Notes: generated by a model not told the origin, from the letters alone. DNA of 5,396 bases from Burkholderiales bacterium (GCA_011390055.1 JAABTC010000146.1:1-5396); one strand, 5' to 3'. Shown: positions 1 through 5,303, counted from the first letter of the stretch. Program-made: numbers and translations.

Positions 1-37
1 CGACGCGCAGGATCTCGATGGAAGTGATACGACTCAT
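1..37 (-). CDS. 5' end of a probable mandelate racemase / enolase-superfamily enzyme (partial)
   Basis: An ATG at 37-35 opens a frame that runs off the left edge after 12 codons, reading MSRITSIEILRV. The pattern of a short polar start followed by I-T-x-I-E-x-L-R-V is the usual first beta strand of the mandelate racemase/muconate lactonizing enzyme family, whose members are often sugar-acid dehydratases or racemases. The gene starts 100 bp after the dctM stop on the same strand, so it is probably co-transcribed with the TRAP genes. A weak GAG lies about 9 nt upstream of the ATG, and a REP-like hairpin (52-101) stands between it and dctM. Only 12 residues are visible: the reading frame is fairly likely, but the family is a motif-based guess. 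No catalytic residues can be seen. Confidence 0.5.
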   Translation of the reverse strand, partial: MSRITSIEILRV

Positions 38-51
38 GCGCGCAATCTCAT

Positions 52-101
52 CCCGTTCGGGCTGAGGTATCGAAGCCCTTCCTTCGATACCTCAGGACGG
101 G
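52..101. repeat. REP-like inverted repeat, copy 1 (downstream of dctM)
   Basis: A perfect 14-bp stem is formed by 62-75 (CTGAGGTATCGAAG) and 82-95 with a 6-nt loop. An outer 5-bp stem pairs CCCGT (52-56) with ACGGG (97-101). A second CGAACGGG at 119-126 could pair with 52-59 instead. Compared with copy 3, this copy has a 4-nt duplication in the loop and lacks 4 nt (TCGC) in the right arm. It lies between the dctM stop and the next gene start. No T-tract follows the stem, so it is not a standard intrinsic terminator. It could stabilise the 3' end of the dctM message or lower expression of the next gene (inference). Confidence 0.85.
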
Positions 102-137
102 TCGGAAATCCCCCATGGCGAACGGGCTTGCGGCACA

Positions 138-1535
138 TCAGAAACCCATCGTGCGCGGCAGCCACAGTGCGATCGACGGGACGTAGGTCAGGACCACCAG
201 GCTGCCGAGCAACGGTATGAGCCACGGCAGGATGGCCATCGTGGTGCGTTCGACGCTCAGCTTGGCCACGCGCGCCAGCACGAACAGCACCATGCCCATC
301 GGCGGATGCAGCAGGCCGATCATCAGGTTCAGCACCATCACCAGGCCGAAGTGCACCGGGTCGACGCCGAGCTTGAGGCAGATCGGCAGCAGGATCGGCA
401 CCAGGATCGTGATCGCCGCCGTCGGCTCGAGGAAACAGCCGACGAAGAGCATCAGCAGGTTGGCCATCAACAGGAAGAGCCACGGTTCCTGGGTCACCGC
501 CAGCACCCATTCGGCGATCTGCGCGGTGACGCCGGTGGCCGTCAACATCCAGCCGAAGATCGATGCGGCCGCGACGATGAACATCACGGTGGCCGTGGTT
601 TCCACGGTGTCGAGGCTGACCTTGACGAACATCTTGAAGGTCATCGTCCGGTACCAGACCAGGCCGAGGAACAAGGCCCAGGCGCTGGCGGCGATGGCGC
701 CTTCGGTGGGCGTGAACAGGCCCGTGGTCATGCCGCCGATCAGCAGCACCGGCGTCATGATCGGCAGCACCGCCTGGAAGCGGAAGACGCGGTCGAGCGC
801 AAAGAGGGAGACGATGGCGCCGAAGACCACCGGCTGCGCCGGCAGGCCGAGCTTGGTGACCAGCGCCCAGGTGCCGAGCGGCCAGGCGATCACCAAGCCG
901 AGTTCGAGCATCGCGCGGCCGAAGCGGCTGCTGGAGAACTTGATGTCGCCGCCCCAGCCGTTCTTGTGCGCGAAGTACGCCACCGTGACCATCATCAGCA
1001 GCGCCATCAACACGCCCGGCAGGATGCCGGCGAGGAACAGTGCGCCCACCGACACGTTGGCCATCATCGCGTAGATCACGAAGGGCAGGCTCGGCGGGAT
1101 GATCGGCCCGAGCGTGGCCGAGGCCGCGGTCACGCCGACCGCGAATTCGAGGTCGTAGCCGTGGTCCTTCATGGCCTTGATCTCGACCGTTCCCAGGCCC
1201 GCCGCATCGGCGATGGCGGTGCCGCTCATGCCGGCGAAGATCACCGAGCCGACGACATTGACATGGCCCAGCCCGCCCTTCAACCAACCTACCAGTGCCA
1301 GCGCGAAGTTGTAGATCCGGTTGGTGACACCGGCGTTGTTCATCAGGTTGCCGGCCAGGATGAAGAACGGCACCGCCAGCAGCGGGAAGCTGTCGATGCC
1401 GCCGATCATGCGGTGGATCACCGTGAGCCCCGGCTGGTTGCCGCTGATCAGGATGTAGAGCAGCGACGACCCCGCCATCGCGATGGCCACCGGCAGGCCG
1501 CTGGCCATCAGGAAGAGGAAGATGATTTTTAGCAT
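138..1535 (-). CDS. dctM: TRAP transporter large permease subunit, DctM family
   Basis: This is the 12-TM-class inner-membrane subunit that forms the transport path of a tripartite ATP-independent periplasmic transporter and drives uptake with an ion gradient. The 465-residue product is hydrophobic throughout. It carries family landmarks: AGNLMNNAG (61-69), SGTAIADAAGLGTVEI (104-119), GPIIPPS (143-149), FTPTEGA (284-290), a G-C-F-L-E-P segment (376-381) leading into an I-L-V-P-I-L-L-P run, and GLLHPPMGMVLF (417-428). The ATG at 1535 fits the family N-terminus (MLKIIFLFLM then G-L-P-V-A). It is preceded by GGAAG with a 7-nt spacer, part of which comes from the adjoining repeat. The protein is somewhat longer than the roughly 425 residues usual for DctM. 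The excess lies at about 212-255, before the conserved GGMTTGLFTPTE segment, and looks like one or two extra hydrophobic stretches. It lies 121 bp after dctQ in the dctPQM order. Family assignment is very secure; the substrate is unknown. Confidence 0.96.
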   Translation of the reverse strand: MLKIIFLFLMASGLPVAIAMAGSSLLYILISGNQPGLTVIHRMIGGIDSFPLLAVPFFILAGNLMNNAGVTNRIYNFALALVGWLKGGLGHVNVVGSVIFAGMSGTAIADAAGLGTVEIKAMKDHGYDLEFAVGVTAASATLGPIIPPSLPFVIYAMMANVSVGALFLAGILPGVLMALLMMVTVAYFAHKNGWGGDIKFSSSRFGRAMLELGLVIAWPLGTWALVTKLGLPAQPVVFGAIVSLFALDRVFRFQAVLPIMTPVLLIGGMTTGLFTPTEGAIAASAWALFLGLVWYRTMTFKMFVKVSLDTVETTATVMFIVAAASIFGWMLTATGVTAQIAEWVLAVTQEPWLFLLMANLLMLFVGCFLEPTAAITILVPILLPICLKLGVDPVHFGLVMVLNLMIGLLHPPMGMVLFVLARVAKLSVERTTMAILPWLIPLLGSLVVLTYVPSIALWLPRTMGF

Positions 1536-1545
1536 GAAGACTCTT

Positions 1546-1642
1546 CCGTTCGCCCTGAGGTATCGAAGGGCCTGGGTGAGAGGCTTCGATACACGCGCAG
1601 CGCGTACCCTGTCCTGAGGTACCGAAGGATCAGCCCGAACGG
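1546..1642. repeat. REP-like inverted repeat, copy 2 (dctQ-dctM gap, inverted and enlarged)
   Basis: The outer arms CCGTTCG (1546-1552) and CGAACGG (1636-1642) are complementary over 7 bp. Inside, GTATCGAAG (1560-1568) pairs with CTTCGATAC (1584-1592) around a 15-nt loop. ACGCG (1593-1597) pairs with CGCGT (1601-1605) as a small hairpin. An imperfect palindrome centred on GGTACC spans 1612-1629. The arm with GCCCTGAGG is on the left here, whereas in copies 1 and 3 the left arm carries GGGCTGAGG, so this copy is flipped relative to them. On the transcribed minus strand, the final CGAACGG runs directly into the dctM ribosome binding site. Confidence 0.75.
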
Positions 1643-1656
1643 TGACGGAGGCCGGC

Positions 1657-2220
1657 TCATCGGTCGCTCATTTCGGATTCAGGCCGCTCGAGCACCGAAT
1701 AGCCGCGCCGCCAATGCACCTTGGCGACCCAGACCGAGCGCAAAGTCATCACGGCGAAGCCGAACAGCACCACGCTGTAGACGATGTTCATCGGCAGGTC
1801 GACGATCGTCATTTGGTAGTTCCCCATCTTCACCATCATCTGCACCGTGTAGAACGTCATCGCGGCCAGGAAGGCGATGCGCGTCACGTCGACCGCGACC
1901 GCCAGCACGCGGCACAGCGGCGCGGGCAGCCAGCGGTACAGCAGGTCGACCTGGATGTGGTTGTTCTTGGCCACGCCGATGGATGCACCGACGAAGACCA
2001 CGCCGATCAGCAGGTAGCGCGCGATCTCCTCGGTCCACGAGGCCGAGTCGTTGAGCGCGTAGCGGGTGAAGAACTGGGTGAACACGACGCCGGCCAGGGC
2101 CCAGAAGAGGGCCAGGGCGGCCCAGGCCTCGAAGGGCGTGTGCGACAAATCCACCACCTCGTCCGTGGCGTGGAATTCACCGTCATCGCCCATCACCTTC
2201 GGGCCGGCATCGATGTCCAT
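1657..2220 (-). CDS. dctQ: TRAP transporter small permease subunit, DctQ family
   Basis: This is the four-helix membrane subunit that pairs with DctM. From the ATG at 2220 the product is 187 residues, normal for the family. Hydrophobic segments lie at about 31-51, 67-86, 101-125 and 143-164. The DctQ signature is clear: FTRYALNDSASW (51-62) followed by T-E-E-I-A-R-Y (63-69), then GVAKNNHIQVDLL (82-94). The roughly 30 residues before the first helix are acidic and hydrophilic. The frame stays open upstream to a GTG at 2259, which would add 13 residues. That GTG abuts the repeat at 2260-2309 and has no ribosome binding site, while the ATG at 2220 has GGAG 4 nt upstream, so I chose the ATG. A third possible start is the ATG at 2193. 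The gene lies 103 bp after dctP and 121 bp before dctM; both gaps contain REP-like hairpins. Confidence 0.93.
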   Translation of the reverse strand: MDIDAGPKVMGDDGEFHATDEVVDLSHTPFEAWAALALFWALAGVVFTQFFTRYALNDSASWTEEIARYLLIGVVFVGASIGVAKNNHIQVDLLYRWLPAPLCRVLAVAVDVTRIAFLAAMTFYTVQMMVKMGNYQMTIVDLPMNIVYSVVLFGFAVMTLRSVWVAKVHWRRGYSVLERPESEMSDR

Positions 2221-2224
2221 GAAT

Positions 2225-2228
2225 CTCC
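2225..2228 (-). promoter_or_regulatory. Ribosome binding site deciding the dctQ start
   Basis: On the minus strand GGAG is followed by ATTC and then the ATG at 2220. The spacing is short but usable. The competing upstream GTG (2259) has only repeat sequence before it, so this site favours the 187-residue form of DctQ. Confidence 0.5.
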
Positions 2229-2259
2229 GGTCAGCTTGAGGTCTCGGAAAGGAAGCCAC

Positions 2260-2309
2260 CCCGTTCGGGCTGAGGTATCGAAGCCCTTCGATACCTCAGG
2301 GCGAACGGG
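2260..2309. repeat. REP-like inverted repeat, copy 3 (dctP-dctQ gap)
   Basis: This is the most complete copy. CCCGTTCG (2260-2267) pairs with CGAACGGG (2302-2309), then there is a GG/GG 2x2 internal mismatch. CTGAGGTATCGAAG (2270-2283) then pairs with 2286-2299, closing on a very tight loop (realistically 13 bp with a 4-nt loop). On the operon transcript it would form a long stable stem-loop starting 14 nt after the dctP stop. There is no T-tract. In the classic malE-malF case, a REP element between a binding-protein gene and its permease gene protects the upstream mRNA and helps make more binding protein than permease. The same role is plausible here but is inferred. Confidence 0.9.
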
Positions 2310-2323
2310 TGCAGGACACGGCT

Positions 2324-3298
2324 TTACTTGATCGCGACGATGCGGTCGTAGTCCTTCTTGTCGAAGCCCAGTGATTCCAGCGGCTTGTTCTTGAGCACTG
2401 CGTCGACAAAGCTCTGTCGGTTCACTTGATGAATCGTCACGCCCTTGCTCTTGAACTCGCTCATCAACTCGGCTTCGCGCTTCTTGATCTGCGCCGTGGC
2501 ACGCGCCGCGGCCTCGAGCGCCACGTCTGTGAAGGTCTTCTTCTCAGCGTCGGTCAGTTTGGTCCAGACGTGCGGCGCGACCTGCGTCACGAGGCCATCG
2601 ACGATGTGGCCGGTCAGCATGATGTGCTTGTTGACCTCGTAGAACTTCTTGGCTTCGATCGTCGGCAGCGGGTTCTCCTGCGCCTCGACGGTGCCGTTCT
2701 GCAGAGCCAGATAGACCTCGGCGAACGCGATCGGCGTTGCGTTGGCGCCGCAGGCTTCCGGCGTGTTGCGATAGATGGGCACGTCGGGCACGCGGATCTT
2801 CAGCCCCTTCATCGCCGCGCAGTCGAGGATGGGCTTGTTGGCCGTGGTGTGGCGGGCACCGTAATAGGTGTAGGACAGAATCTGAATGCCCGTCTTGTCG
2901 CGATAGCCGTCGGCAATTTCCTTGAATACTGGGCTCTTGGAATAGGCGACCAGGTGGTCGCCGTCGCGGAAGATGAAAGGGTAGTACGCGATGCCAATGC
3001 GCGGGTAGTTGCGCGCCGCGAAGCTCGGGCCGCTGATGATCATGTCGACCGTGCCGAGCTGCATGCCCTGGTTGATGTCGGTCTCCTTGCCGAGCGAGCT
3101 GGCCGGAAAGACCTGGATGTCGAACTTGCCGTTGGTGCGCTTCTTGATCTCCTCGGCGGCCCACACGCTTTCGGTGTGGTACGGCTCGCTGACCTCGTAG
3201 ACGTGGGCCCACTTGAGCTTGGTCTGGGCCAGGGCGGCGGGGGCTGCGATGGCCAACACGGTGGTCGCCAGCAGGCTCTTCAACAACATGCGCTTCAT
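2324..3298 (-). CDS. dctP: TRAP transporter solute-binding protein, DctP/SiaP family
   Basis: This is a periplasmic binding protein that captures a carboxylate solute and delivers it to DctQM. It has 324 residues, usual for the family. A Sec signal peptide occupies 1-24 (positively charged MKRMLLK, hydrophobic core, A-L-A before Q25). Family landmarks include KGLKIRVP (164-171), YLALQNGTVEAQENPLPTIE (196-215) and KFYEVNKHIMLTGH (218-231). R149, R169 and N209 keep the exact 20- and 40-residue spacing of SiaP R127, R147 and N187, the carboxylate-binding residues. The position matching SiaP N10 is not Asn, so sialic acid is unlikely. Two cysteines, C160 and C183, flank the binding arginine and might form a disulfide. 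The ATG at 3298 has a strong AGGAG 7 nt upstream. It is the first of the three transporter genes; the SDR gene lies 202 bp upstream on the same strand. Confidence 0.96.
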   Translation of the reverse strand: MKRMLLKSLLATTVLAIAAPAALAQTKLKWAHVYEVSEPYHTESVWAAEEIKKRTNGKFDIQVFPASSLGKETDINQGMQLGTVDMIISGPSFAARNYPRIGIAYYPFIFRDGDHLVAYSKSPVFKEIADGYRDKTGIQILSYTYYGARHTTANKPILDCAAMKGLKIRVPDVPIYRNTPEACGANATPIAFAEVYLALQNGTVEAQENPLPTIEAKKFYEVNKHIMLTGHIVDGLVTQVAPHVWTKLTDAEKKTFTDVALEAAARATAQIKKREAELMSEFKSKGVTIHQVNRQSFVDAVLKNKPLESLGFDKKDYDRIVAIK

Positions 3299-3305
3299 GC
3301 TTCGT

Positions 3306-3310
3306 CTCCT
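3306..3310 (-). promoter_or_regulatory. Strong dctP ribosome binding site
   Basis: AGGAG on the minus strand stands 7 nt before the ATG at 3298. It is the best ribosome binding site in the window, consistent with the high expression expected of a binding protein. The C-run/G-run tract 3321-3348 begins 10 bp further upstream. Confidence 0.7.
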
Positions 3311-3320
3311 GTCGTCAGTC

Positions 3321-3348
3321 GGGGGTCAGTGGGGGAAGGGGTGGGGGG
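3321..3348 (+). other. Putative G-quadruplex motif upstream of dctP
   Basis: Four G-runs of 5, 5, 4 and 6 (3321-3325, 3331-3335, 3338-3341, 3343-3348) are separated by loops of 5, 2 and 1 nt. This satisfies the G-quadruplex rule even with four tetrads. The G-rich strand is the template strand for dctP, and the coding strand carries the matching C-runs. The tract ends 23 nt before the dctP start codon. Confidence 0.6.
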
Positions 3349-3500
3349 TTCAAGCGGCCGGCACCGCGGGGGCGGCTTCGAGGCCGTGCGCCTGGCCGCG
3401 CCATCACCGGCGACCACGCTGCGGACACGAGCCCATTCTGTGGCACGGCCTTGTCCGCGCCCGGGCCCGCGCCTCATGGTTTTCCCGTGTCGCTCGCCGC

Positions 3501-4262
3501 TCAGCCGCGGCCCACGAAGGGCATCGCGCTGGCCATCACGGTCACGTTCAGGATGTTCGCGTCGAGCGGCAGGCGTGCCATCGTCAGGAAGGTCGAGACC
3601 ACGCTGTCCATCGCCATGCGCGGCTCGGGCTTGACGCTGCCGTCGGCCTGCGGCACGCCGGCGACCATCTTCAGCGTCATGTCGGAAGCGACGTTGCCGA
3701 TGTCGATCTGGCCGACCGCGATGTTGTACTTGCGGCCATCCAGCGCAGCGGTCTTGGTGATGCCGGTCACCGCATGCTTGGTCGAGGTGTAGGCGATCGA
3801 GTTGGGCCGCGGCGCATGGGCCGAGATCGAGCCGTTGTTGACGATGCGGCCGCCCTGCGGTGTCTGTGCCTTCATCATCCGGAAGGCCTGTTGCGTGCAC
3901 AGGAAGGTGCCCGTGAGGTTGGCCGCCACCGAGGCCTGCCATTGCTCGAACGGCAGGTCTTCGAGCAGGGCGCTCATGCTCGAGACGCCGGCGTTGTTGA
4001 ACAACAGGTCGAGGCGGCCGAACTGCTGCTGCACGGTCTGGAACAGCGCGGCGACCGAGGCCGGGTCGCCGACGTCGGTGGGCACCGCAATGCTGTGGGC
4101 GCCGCCTTCGCCGCAAGCCGCGATCGACGCCTGCAGCGCTTCGAGCCGGCGGCCGACGAAGGCCACGCGCCAGCCGTCGGCAACCAGCGCCTGCGCGCAA
4201 GCGCGGCCGATGCCGCTGCCGGCACCCGTGACGACGGCGCAGCGAAGGGAAGGTGTGCTCAT
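3501..4262 (-). CDS. SDR-family NAD(P)-dependent oxidoreductase
   Basis: This is a classical short-chain dehydrogenase/reductase of 253 residues, a cytosolic enzyme that interconverts an alcohol and a ketone. The cofactor motif T-G-A-G-S-G-I-G is at 12-19, the NNAG motif at 89-92, and the active-site set is N115, S145, Y158 and K162 (Y-T-S-T-K). R38 and R39 after the second beta strand suggest NADP(H) preference. The usual Pro-Gly after the sixth strand is replaced by G-Q-I-D-I-G-N (184-190), which looks like a subfamily signature rather than damage. The ATG at 4262 places the glycine motif at the normal distance from the N-terminus, though no good ribosome binding site precedes it. The gene is first in the minus-strand series, upstream of dctP, so it probably acts on the imported acid or an intermediate. 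It diverges from the hydroxyacid dehydrogenase gene. Confidence 0.95.
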   Translation of the reverse strand: MSTPSLRCAVVTGAGSGIGRACAQALVADGWRVAFVGRRLEALQASIAACGEGGAHSIAVPTDVGDPASVAALFQTVQQQFGRLDLLFNNAGVSSMSALLEDLPFEQWQASVAANLTGTFLCTQQAFRMMKAQTPQGGRIVNNGSISAHAPRPNSIAYTSTKHAVTGITKTAALDGRKYNIAVGQIDIGNVASDMTLKMVAGVPQADGSVKPEPRMAMDSVVSTFLTMARLPLDANILNVTVMASAMPFVGRG

Positions 4263-4329
4263 GGGATGCAGTGCAAGTGACGGGGTGCGCTATCGTACGG
4301 TCACCACACAACTTTTCGCCGGAGCCGCG
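4263..4329. promoter_or_regulatory. Divergent intergenic region between the SDR and the 2-hydroxyacid dehydrogenase
   Basis: These 67 bp must hold the promoters, or the shared control region, for both gene sets if the dehydrogenase starts at 4330. The only AT-containing patch, CTATCGTACG (4290-4299), reads TATCGT forward and TACGAT in reverse, so it could serve as a weak -10 in either direction. No convincing -35 is seen. GTGAC (4277-4281) and GTCAC (4300-4304) form a 5-bp inverted repeat around this patch, a possible operator. All of this is weak pattern evidence. Confidence 0.35.
4321..4324 (+). promoter_or_regulatory. Ribosome binding site deciding the hydroxyacid dehydrogenase start
   Basis: GGAG is followed by 5 nt and the GTG at 4330. 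It supports the GTG over the in-frame ATG at 4261, which overlaps the SDR start codon. Confidence 0.55.
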
Positions 4330-5286
4330 GTGCCGAACAAACCCGAGTTGCTGACGGTCGCCAAACTGGCGCCGTTCCTGATGCAGCCGCTGCAGCAGTC
4401 GTTCACGGTGCACGACCGGCTGCACGAGAACGCCGCCGAGAGCGCGGCCTTCGCCGCGGCGGCACCGCGCATCCGTGCCATCTGCGGCAGCGGGGAATCC
4501 AAGGTCAGCGCCGAGCTGATCGCGCGGCTGCCGGCGCTGGAAGTGATCTCGATCATGGGCGTGGGCTATGACGGCGTCGATGTGGCGGCGGCCAAGTCGC
4601 GCGGCGTGATGGTCGGGCACACGCCCGACGTGCTGAACGACGACGTGGCCGACCTGGCGCTGGCGCTGATGCTCAACATCGCGCGGCGCATCCCGCAGGC
4701 CGAGCGCCACGTGCGTGCCGGCAAGTGGCCCGAGGGGCCGATGCCGCTGGCGCGCAAGATGTCGGGCGCGCGGCTGGGCATCGTCGGCATGGGCCGCATC
4801 GGCCAGGCGATCGCGCAGCGGGCGCTGGCCTTTGGGATGACGGTGGCCTACACCGCACGCAGTGCCAAGCCGGCGCTGCCCTTTGCGTTCCACGCGACGC
4901 CGCGCGAGCTTGCGGCGGCCTCGGACTTCCTGGTCGTCATCACGCCCGGCGGCGCGGCGACGCGCAAGCTGATCGATGCCGAGGTGCTGCGCGCCCTCGG
5001 CCCCGAGGGCTACCTGATCAACGTGGCGCGCGGCTCGGTGGTCGACGAGACGGCGCTGATCGAGGCCCTGCGCAGCGGCGGCATCGCCGGTGCCGGCCTG
5101 GACGTGTTCGAGAACGAACCGCAGGTGCCCGAAGCGCTGCGCACGCTCGACAACGTGGTGGTCGTGCCGCACATCGGCAGCGCCACCGTGCAGACGCGCC
5201 ACGCGATGGCGGCACGCGCACTGGCCAACCTGCAGGCGCACTTCGCTCGGCAGCCGTTGCCCAGCGCGGTGCCCGAGTGTCGTTGA
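4330..5286 (+). CDS. D-isomer-specific 2-hydroxyacid dehydrogenase, probably NADP(H)-dependent
   Basis: This cytosolic enzyme interconverts 2-keto and D-2-hydroxy acids; relatives include glyoxylate/hydroxypyruvate reductases. From the GTG at 4330 it is 318 residues, typical of the family. The Rossmann motif G-M-G-R-I-G is at 153-158. R177 in T-A-R-S, after the second strand of the cofactor fold, suggests NADP(H). The catalytic set is complete: R234 in NVARGSVVDE (231-240), E263 in DVFENEP (258-264) and H281 in PHIGSA (280-285). The N-terminal substrate-binding part has the usual GVGYDGVD (77-84). The GTG has GGAG 5 nt upstream. An in-frame ATG at 4261 would give 341 residues with a poorly conserved extension overlapping the SDR start codon, so I consider it less likely. 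It diverges from the SDR/TRAP genes and leads a plus-strand pair with the next gene 17 bp downstream. Family is sure; substrate unknown. Confidence 0.94.
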   Translation: MPNKPELLTVAKLAPFLMQPLQQSFTVHDRLHENAAESAAFAAAAPRIRAICGSGESKVSAELIARLPALEVISIMGVGYDGVDVAAAKSRGVMVGHTPDVLNDDVADLALALMLNIARRIPQAERHVRAGKWPEGPMPLARKMSGARLGIVGMGRIGQAIAQRALAFGMTVAYTARSAKPALPFAFHATPRELAAASDFLVVITPGGAATRKLIDAEVLRALGPEGYLINVARGSVVDETALIEALRSGGIAGAGLDVFENEPQVPEALRTLDNVVVVPHIGSATVQTRHAMAARALANLQAHFARQPLPSAVPECR

Positions 5287-5303
5287 GCCGAAAGGGCGAT
5301 CCG

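Larger units (their letters stand above)
3299..3500. other. 202-bp gap between the SDR and dctP: G4 tract and nested inverted repeats
   Basis: I see no convincing gene here. The part nearest dctP holds the ribosome binding site and the G-run tract at 3321-3348. The middle and far parts hold two interleaved inverted repeats: AGGCCGTGC (3381-3389) with GCACGGCCT (3443-3451), 9 bp, and GCGGACA (3421-3427) with TGTCCGC (3452-3458), 7 bp. No good -35/-10 pair for dctP is visible. The gap is long enough for a separate dctP promoter with operators, or for a structured leader if transcription comes from the SDR gene. Confidence 0.45.

Noticed and set aside
34..1287. A 417-codon open frame on the minus strand overlapping dctM
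   Set aside because: It lies in another frame of dctM, has Arg/Asp/His/Gly-rich composition typical of out-of-frame GC-rich DNA, and shows no domain; dctM fits the same DNA fully.
306..1532. A 408-codon open frame on the plus strand, His/Gln/Asp-rich
   Set aside because: Antisense shadow of dctM; its composition comes from reading hydrophobic codons backwards.
2257..2259. GTG as the dctQ start, giving 200 residues
   Set aside because: It touches the repeat, has no ribosome binding site, and the added residues do not look like DctQ; the ATG at 2220 with GGAG is better.
52..2309. CRISPR-like array from the three related repeats
   Set aside because: The copies are about 1-1.5 kb apart, differ in orientation and length, and are separated by genes rather than short spacers.
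2260..2309. Intrinsic terminator after dctP
   Set aside because: The stem is long enough, but no T-tract follows on either strand, and dctQM downstream need the same transcript.
2426..3634. A 402-codon open frame on the plus strand
   Set aside because: Antisense to dctP and continuing into the gap and SDR; no ribosome binding site or domain, while dctP has a signal peptide and family motifs.
4261..4263. ATG as the hydroxyacid dehydrogenase start, giving 341 residues
   Set aside because: The extra 23 residues do not resemble the family N-terminus and the codon overlaps the SDR start; GTG 4330 has GGAG at good spacing. An AAGG upstream of 4261 keeps it possible.
4290..4299. A confident sigma-70 promoter in the divergent gap
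   Set aside because: Only a weak -10-like patch is present and no -35 match at 16-18 bp was found in either direction, so it is noted only as part of the control region.
3295..5241. A 648-codon open frame on the minus strand spanning three regions
   Set aside because: It runs antisense through the hydroxyacid dehydrogenase and out of frame through the SDR, both of which have complete family motifs; its sequence is Arg/His-rich with no recognisable domain.
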